In this document: positions 59,901 through 64,000 of the stretch, in pieces
Position numbering within the stretch: the stretch's first letter is position 1
How the letters are laid out: each line of letters opens with the position of its first letter
From: Amphibalanus amphitrite
Taxonomy: Eukaryota > Arthropoda > Thecostraca > Balanomorpha > Balanidae
Assembly (NCBI RefSeq): GCF_019059575.1
Contig: NW_024882860.1
Location: 62,001 to 126,000 of the forward strand
Direction: 5' to 3'
DNA length: 64,000 nt
Notes under the pieces: model-generated
Told to the model about the DNA's origin: nothing
The model's database searches: none
What the model saw: the letters and a program-made list of their open reading frames with translations, nothing else
Program-made: the position numbers and the translations under genes

Positions 59901-62900
59901 GGTCTTCAAGTCCCGCCATAGATTCTCTATGGGATTCAGATCAGGACTCTGACTAGGCCACTCGAGGACGCTGATATCATTGTCCTCGAACCATTCCTTG
60001 ACTACTTTAGCCGTGTGTTTGGGATCATTGTCTTGCTGGAACTTCCAGTTGTTGCCGAGTTCCAGCTTCTCTGCAGATTCCTTCAGGTTTTCGTCCAGAA
60101 TTTGGATATAGTCCTCCTTTCTCATGGTGCCCTGGATCCTGACGAGGTTTCCTGTGCCGCGGGAAGAGAAACATCCCCACAACATGATGTTTCCGCCCCC
60201 GTGCTTGACGGTTGGCACCGTGTTCTTGGGATTGTAGGCCTCTCCTTTACTCCTCCAAACATATGCTGCATCCATGTGCCCAAACAACTCCAACTTCGTC
60301 TCATCAGACCACAGGATGTTTGCCCAGAAGTTGGAATCTTGCTGCATATTGCCTCTAGTAAAGGCCAGGCGAGCCTTGCTAGAGGCAATATGCAGCAAGA
60401 TTCCAACTTCTGGGCAAACATCCTGTGGTTTGATGAGACGAAGTTGGAGTTGTTTGGGCACATGGATGCTGCATATGTTTGGAGGAGTAAAGGAGAGGCC
60501 TACAATCCCAAGAACACGGTGCCAACCGTCAAGCACGGGGGCGGAAACATCATGTTGTGGGGATGTTTCTCTTCCCGCGGCACAGGAAACCTCGTCAGGA
60601 TCCAGGGCACCATGAGAAAGGAGGACTATATCCAAATTCTGGACGAAAACCTGAAGGAATCTGCAGAGAAGCTGGAACTCGGCAACAACTGGAAGTTCCA
60701 GCAAGACAATGATCCCAAACACACGGCTAAAGTAGTCAAGGAATGGTTCGAGGACAATGATATCAGCGTCCTCGAGTGGCCTAGTCAGAGTCCTGATCTG
60801 AACCCCATAGAGAATCTATGGCGGGACTTGAAGACCCGAGTGACGGCCAGGAAACCGACTAGCCTGACCCAGCTGGAGGCTTTCGCCAGGGGAAAATGGG
60901 CCAAAATCCCACAGGAAACGTGTGGCAAGCTTGTGAGCACCTACAGGAACCGACTAGAAGCAGTAATAAGGAACAAAGGATATGCTATCGACTACTGAAG
61001 AAAGACACCGAACTCTGAAAACCAAGGGTATGAATATTTTTGAACATGAGTGTTTTCAAAGATTCATGAATAAAACAGACCTGAAGCTGAATATTTTGTC
61101 AGTTGTATGTTGCTGTTATTCATTCCCCTGTTGGTCAAATATAAATCATAAATAAGCTCGACAAAATGTTTCTTTTCATCAAAAAAGCAAAATATGTCGT
61201 AAATTAACAAGGGTATGAATAATTTTGAGGACGACTGTAGTACCTCAGCTCCTCCCATGCTGGTTCACAATTTGACTTCAACACAAATCTTCATATTCAT
61301 TACTTCCCTGTTGTGCTTTTTACAATTGTATTTCTATCTTTACCAATATTGCATGCTTTTCGCTTTTGCACGCTCAGGTAGGTAATTGTAGTCCAATCGA
61401 TCGTTTTTGTTTTGTAGGTGTTTGTTTTCTGTCCCCTGAAATCACTGTGCCGTCTGTTTTTCTGGCTGTGTTTGTGCCGTATTTGTCGCAGTTTTTGACC
61501 AGTTTGTCGCAGTGTGCTGTCGAATGCGACTGTGCTGTCAGCCCGTGTCACGAGCCCGTGTCTTTGTTTGGCATGCCGCTGGCGCGCTCCGTAGCCTGCC
61601 TCGCGGCTGTTTGCGTGTTCGAGTGCCGGTGTGCGCAGTGTGTTCGTGAGCGTTTGTTAGCCAATCGCACGTCCGCTCCGCCTCCGCGCTATCCGCTATC
61701 ACGTGCCCCCAATCGGTCTCGCGGACCTGGAACACAGACCTCCGGCGCCGTGTCTCAATCCGTCTCGATCGGGCTCGAACCGGGTCTGCGCTCCCCTGTT
61801 TATTCCTCTGTGCCGGTGGACGGCCCAGTCGCGTTTACCGAACCACCGTGCCGTCGTCACGGTCGATTTCGATCGGAGCCACAGGGCTGTATCTGCCGCA
61901 CATTCAAATTACGTAATGTGAGGTAACGTAACGTAACGATCGAGCGTGAAGGCCGCGGCGTTCTCTTGTCGCTCGGACTTCGGAGCTGCCGCAGCTCGGC
62001 TCCGCCGAGAGCTTTTGTTTTCCCACGAGAAAGGCTCCCACTCTCTCGTGCCAGATGATCTCACTAGAGTTCTCATCTCTTGCAGCGCCGTCACGGTAAA
62101 TGCACGTTTGATTAATACGGGTTTCTGAGTTCTCTACACAACTGTGCGGGGCTGTGCGCTGACTAGCCTTGACGCTCCTCGTCCGCCACCCGTGTGTGTA
62201 TGTTTGTGCGTGCGTGTGTGTATGCGTTTGCTCTGGCCGTGTGCTGCGTCGCTGCGGTCGGCCGCTCCGGGCCCGCCAGGTGTGCCAACGGCGGTAGATC
62301 GTTTATGACGGTGTGTGGCAATACGCGGCCCGCGGCGGTGGACGGTTTGGTACTGGAGCGTGCTCCACGGTCCGTGCGCGGCGTCTGTTTGGGTTCCGGC
62401 CCGCCGGAGACACGTAATAAGGCCGCCACGCGATGGCCGAACGCGCGCAGCGGTCCCGACATGGGGTTTTATAGGGTTATGTTCGGGTTGAATCGTTATT
62501 TGGAAATCTTTTTTGTGCTTCGATGGAATCTTTTTTAGCTTCATCTACTGTAATTTAGGGTAATTCGAATATCCTTTGTGCTGTCTTTTTCACTTGTCGC
62601 AATCATTCGTGCATGCCGAGTAATTTTGTTGTATCTCTCCCTTGTGCCCAGCCAACAGTTCTATGTTTTGTCTTTGCACTCCTTCCGTTCTCCGCCCGTA
62701 TCGCTTCCCTTTCTCTCTCCCTCTGACCTCGCTCTCCCCCGGCGGCTGTCGCAGCTACCGAGGTGCGCTGCCAGGAGAAGTCTGGCGGTCTGGCCTACGA
62801 GGTGATCCTGGCGACGCCGTCAGTGGAGCCGCCCCCGGCCGTCGTCTCGCCGCCGCCCAAGTCGACCCCGACTACCGATGATATCAACAAGCGCCTGCAG

Positions 62901-63707
62901 GCGGCCGAGGAGCGCAAGAAGGTCAGATTTGTGGGGAGGTTGAGGGAGACGCTTGGAGATGGTGGGAGACGCTGGGAGATGAGGAAGACTGGGAGGTGGT
63001 GGGAGACGCTTGGAGATGGTGGGGAGACGCTGGGAGATTAGGAGGACTGGGAGATGGGGAGGGGGAGGGAGAGGATGGCGTGCTGCAGATGTTCGATAAG
63101 AGTTTTTATGCCCTGTTTGTTCGCCACTCGCGGAAGCTGGAATGCAATGATGAGGAGATTGGTGCGTGACACGAATATAAAATGAATCTCTGTAGTCGTT
63201 GCGAGGCTGGTTGTCGAACCAATCGTTCAATCTGCAAAGGATTCATATAAACGATAATTGGAGTTGTTCACCCTGTCCTACTTTGCTTTTATCGGTAGTT
63301 GTAATGGATTATTGACGTATTATTGAAACCGTCTTCGCCGTCTTGCTAGTTCATCGATTTCACAAGCAATATGACTCCATCGCTGCCCCTAAGCTGAGAT
63401 TAAGGATGGAAGATAAGGTTTCGAACACTTCATGATCTCTCGACCTGACCTCACCTGACCTTTGTTTTCAGCGTCATGATCTCTCGACCTGACCTCACCT
63501 GACCTTTGTTTTCAGCGTCATGAGATCCAGCGGCAGGCCTCCATGACGGACAAGCTGGCTCGTATCGAGGAAGCCAGCAAGAAGCGCGAGGAGGCCGACC
63601 ACCTCTTCATCCAGCAGGCCCGCGAGCAGCTCGAGCAGAAGATGGACGCCAACGTCAAGAACCGCGAGAACATCATCCGCAGCATGCAGGAGAAGCTGAA
63701 GGAACAC
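47919..63707 (+). CDS. stai: stathmin, shared core exons with alternative first exons (3' partial)
   Basis: The shared exons are 62755-62921 and 63516-63707. They encode TEVRCQEKSGGLAYEVILAT, a Pro-rich linker with TTDDINKRLQAAEERKK, then RHEIQRQASMTDKLARIEEA and the start of the long helix with EQLEQKMDANVKNRENIIRS and MQEKLKEH. This is the stathmin-like domain, which binds two alpha/beta-tubulin dimers and promotes microtubule disassembly; the opening matches arthropod stathmin. Splicing is CGCAG at 62754, GTCAGA, TTTTCAG at 63515, GTGAGT. The rest of the helix lies past the right edge. First-exon choices are listed separately: ATG 47919, 49456 or 50183, all in phase 1. The start given is the most upstream option. 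Core call is firm; the symbol follows the fly gene name. Confidence 0.9.
49426..49471 (+). CDS. candidate alternative first coding exon of stathmin (B)
   Basis: CTGTTGCAG acceptor, a 30-nt leader, ATG at 49456, MATGD plus one base, then the donor GTAAGT. Phase 1 fits the shared exon and gives MATGDSTEVRCQEK, close in length to the short cytosolic stathmin N-terminus. Confidence 0.6.
50183..50261 (+). CDS. candidate stathmin first coding exon with Cys-rich membrane-targeting N-terminus (C)
   Basis: ATG at 50183 in the context CAGCCATG opens MIFGLIKGSVYSCFCNSC, then STPAIAAR, and the exon ends in phase 1 before GTGAGG. Joined to the shared exon it reads ...AARATEVRCQEK. A hydrophobic start followed by a C-x-C-x2-C cluster is the layout of palmitoylated N-termini of SCG10/RB3-type stathmins, which anchor the protein to Golgi and growth-cone membranes. 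Phase, orientation and motif agree; use in transcripts is not shown. Confidence 0.65.
54455..54502 (+). CDS. candidate 48-nt cassette exon of stathmin
   Basis: CCGCCGCAG acceptor and GTAAGC donor enclose 48 nt that keep phase 1 to phase 1 and contain no stop. It would insert RRGVHVSAKKNNKPH between any first exon and the shared core. A basic insert of this size could alter membrane targeting. GC-rich composition makes chance splice-like sites common, so this is tentative. Confidence 0.3.
55183..55221 (+). promoter_or_regulatory. candidate internal core promoter
   Basis: TATAAATA at 55183-55190 within GGGTATAAATACCC and TCAGT at 55217-55221 resemble an arthropod core promoter, with spacing a few bases longer than ideal. 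No first exon with a clear donor was linked to it. Confidence 0.4.
56343..59388 (+). mobile_element. DNA transposon with about 60-bp inverted ends, superfamily unsure, 3,046 bp
   Basis: Both ends read CAGTYGGTGACA, then CAGGGAAATAAGCTAAAATT, then AGAGYGCTCTATTTATTGCTCC. The flanks share TCAT (56339-56342, 59389-59392), a possible 4-bp target duplication. The interior is AT-rich, in contrast with the GC-rich surroundings, and holds a small exon-like frame at 57796-57949. It lies in the long stathmin intron. A 4-bp duplication would suit a CMC/Chapaev-type element, but no transposase was seen. Confidence 0.65.
57796..57949 (-). CDS. exon-like frame inside the 56343-59388 element, 51 aa
   Basis: A strong acceptor (TTTCTGCAG) precedes a frame reading TMLPLGGRHLPPEEVEQHED, then HQMRCLQFMWNSADYKCFAN and LNQSAVIMEA, ending in TGA at 57796. 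Composition is protein-like and AT-rich neighbours are not open. No family recognised; it may be the last exon of a gene of the element. Upstream exons were not found. Confidence 0.3.
59739..60369 (-). pseudogene. Tc1 transposase catalytic half, left arm
   Basis: Reads KARLAFTRGNMQQDSNFWAN and ILWSDETKLELFG, then GGGNIMLWGCFS, FQQDNDPKHTA, QSPDLNPIENLW and a C-terminus YRNRLEAVIRNKGYAIDY. First Asp in SDE, second Asp in QQDND and Glu in IEN are spaced as DD34E. No stop interrupts the half, but the HTH DNA-binding part is missing, so it cannot be a working transposase by itself. Confidence 0.9.
60379..60998 (+). pseudogene. Tc1 transposase catalytic half, right arm
   Basis: The mirror copy of the left-arm frame, with the same DD34E residues and the same end. 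It differs at a few residues, for example ILWFDET instead of ILWSDET and ARGKWAKI instead of AREEWAKI. The open frame that continues to 60015 across the centre is just the antisense of the other arm. Confidence 0.9.
61240..62754. other. stathmin intron, no further feature
   Basis: Moderately GC-rich intron sequence before the first shared stathmin exon; a small pyrimidine tract and CGCAG acceptor close it. No additional exon could be supported. Confidence 0.4.
62930..63062 (+). repeat. short minisatellite, GAGACGCTKGGAGATGGTGG units
   Basis: About six imperfect G/A-rich units follow directly after the donor of stathmin exon 62755-62921. Confidence 0.85.
63431..63518 (+). repeat. perfect 44-bp tandem duplication of a splice acceptor
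   Basis: 63431-63474 and 63475-63518 are identical and each contains the tract CCTTTGTTTTCAG plus the first three exon bases CGT. The downstream copy opens the real exon at 63516. Use of the upstream acceptor would add 44 nt and meet an in-frame TGA after six codons. Confidence 0.95.
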
Positions 63708-64000
63708 GTGAGTGAGAGGCGGGAGCATGTCGCTAGGCCTACCGTCGGACTGCACTGCCGTCTGCCGGACGGCAGTAGAATTGTGCACCGCCGCCTGGTC
63801 TTAGAGTGCAGTATACCGAGGGGCTTCGGATCCGCGTCTTAGATTCGTTAGTATGATGTAATTGAAAAGACTGTATTGCTGAAATAGTTAAAGGTTCAGT
63901 AAAGAATTCACGATCATGTGATCCGAAGCCCTCATTAATTTATATTGCATGCCTTTTTCACTAGCAACCGGCTTTTTACTGCGTCGGTGTTTGAATTTGT

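Larger units (their letters stand above)
59499..61237. mobile_element. palindromic Tc1-type element, 1,739 bp, two 3' halves head to head
   Basis: TA (59497-59498, 61238-61239) flanks ends CAGTCGTCCTCAAAATTATT on both sides. The left arm 59499-60358 is the inverted copy of 60379-61237 with only scattered differences, meeting at a 20-nt spacer 60359-60378. Each arm carries the catalytic half of a Tc1 transposase pointing outward and the 3' terminal region; the DNA-binding N-terminal half is absent from both. Each side keeps the internal repeat GGGTATGAATATTTTTGAAC next to the stop codon. It lies in the stathmin intron. Confidence 0.93.

Noticed and set aside
60015-60369. N-terminal extension of the right-arm transposase frame across the palindrome centre
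   Set aside because: The residues are the antisense of the left-arm transposase and show no HTH motif; the same artefact occurs on the other strand.

Overview
This is a eukaryotic nuclear window dominated by introns and transposons. Host gene content points to an arthropod, most likely a crustacean: two crustin-like WAP peptide genes, a stathmin gene of the arthropod type, a CUB-domain secreted protein, and TATA boxes with TCAGT initiators. The species cannot be named from sequence alone. No ORF-dense, viral or retroviral region was recognised. All gene models were built by hand from splice sites and phase continuity, without transcripts.

Layout. 1-788 is the 3' end of a non-LTR retrotransposon. 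1538-2204 (minus) holds the first two coding exons of an SLC5-type sodium-coupled solute transporter that runs off the left edge. 6980-13462 (minus) is a complete ten-exon gene for a C2-like protein resembling C2CD6/CATSPER-tau, with a second LINE of the same clade in one intron. 14489-23686 (plus) is a complete nine-exon gene for a 468-residue secreted CUB-like protein; its introns carry two hAT elements with perfect 8-bp target duplications and a tRNA-type SINE. 26132-27030 (minus) and 33176-36194 (plus) are two head-to-head paralogous secreted WAP peptides with the same intron position and phase. From 46.6 kb to the right edge lies a stathmin gene (plus). It has at least three candidate alternative first coding exons that all end in phase 1, one of them a cysteine-rich membrane-targeting type, and two shared core exons at 62755-63707. 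Its 3' end is outside the window.

Between and inside the genes sits a large set of DNA transposons whose ends can be read to the base: a TTAA-flanked (piggyBac-type) family of about 0.6-1.2 kb with poly-G/poly-C subterminal hairpins and many AGGTCA motifs (at least six copies and one remnant); a Transib-like element with 5-bp duplication; three hAT elements; a Harbinger-like element; TA-flanked elements; a degraded mariner-type copy; and a 1,739-bp near-perfect palindrome made from two head-to-head Tc1 transposase 3' halves. The stretch 28494-31908 is a three-level nest: a hAT MITE in a Transib-like element in a TTAA element, each level with intact target duplications.

The window does not show one operating gene system. 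The strongest candidates for something new are the palindromic Tc1 element, the RSS-like ends of the Transib-like element, a hAT element that carries a 1.4-kb minisatellite, the WAP peptide pair, and the set of alternative stathmin N-termini.
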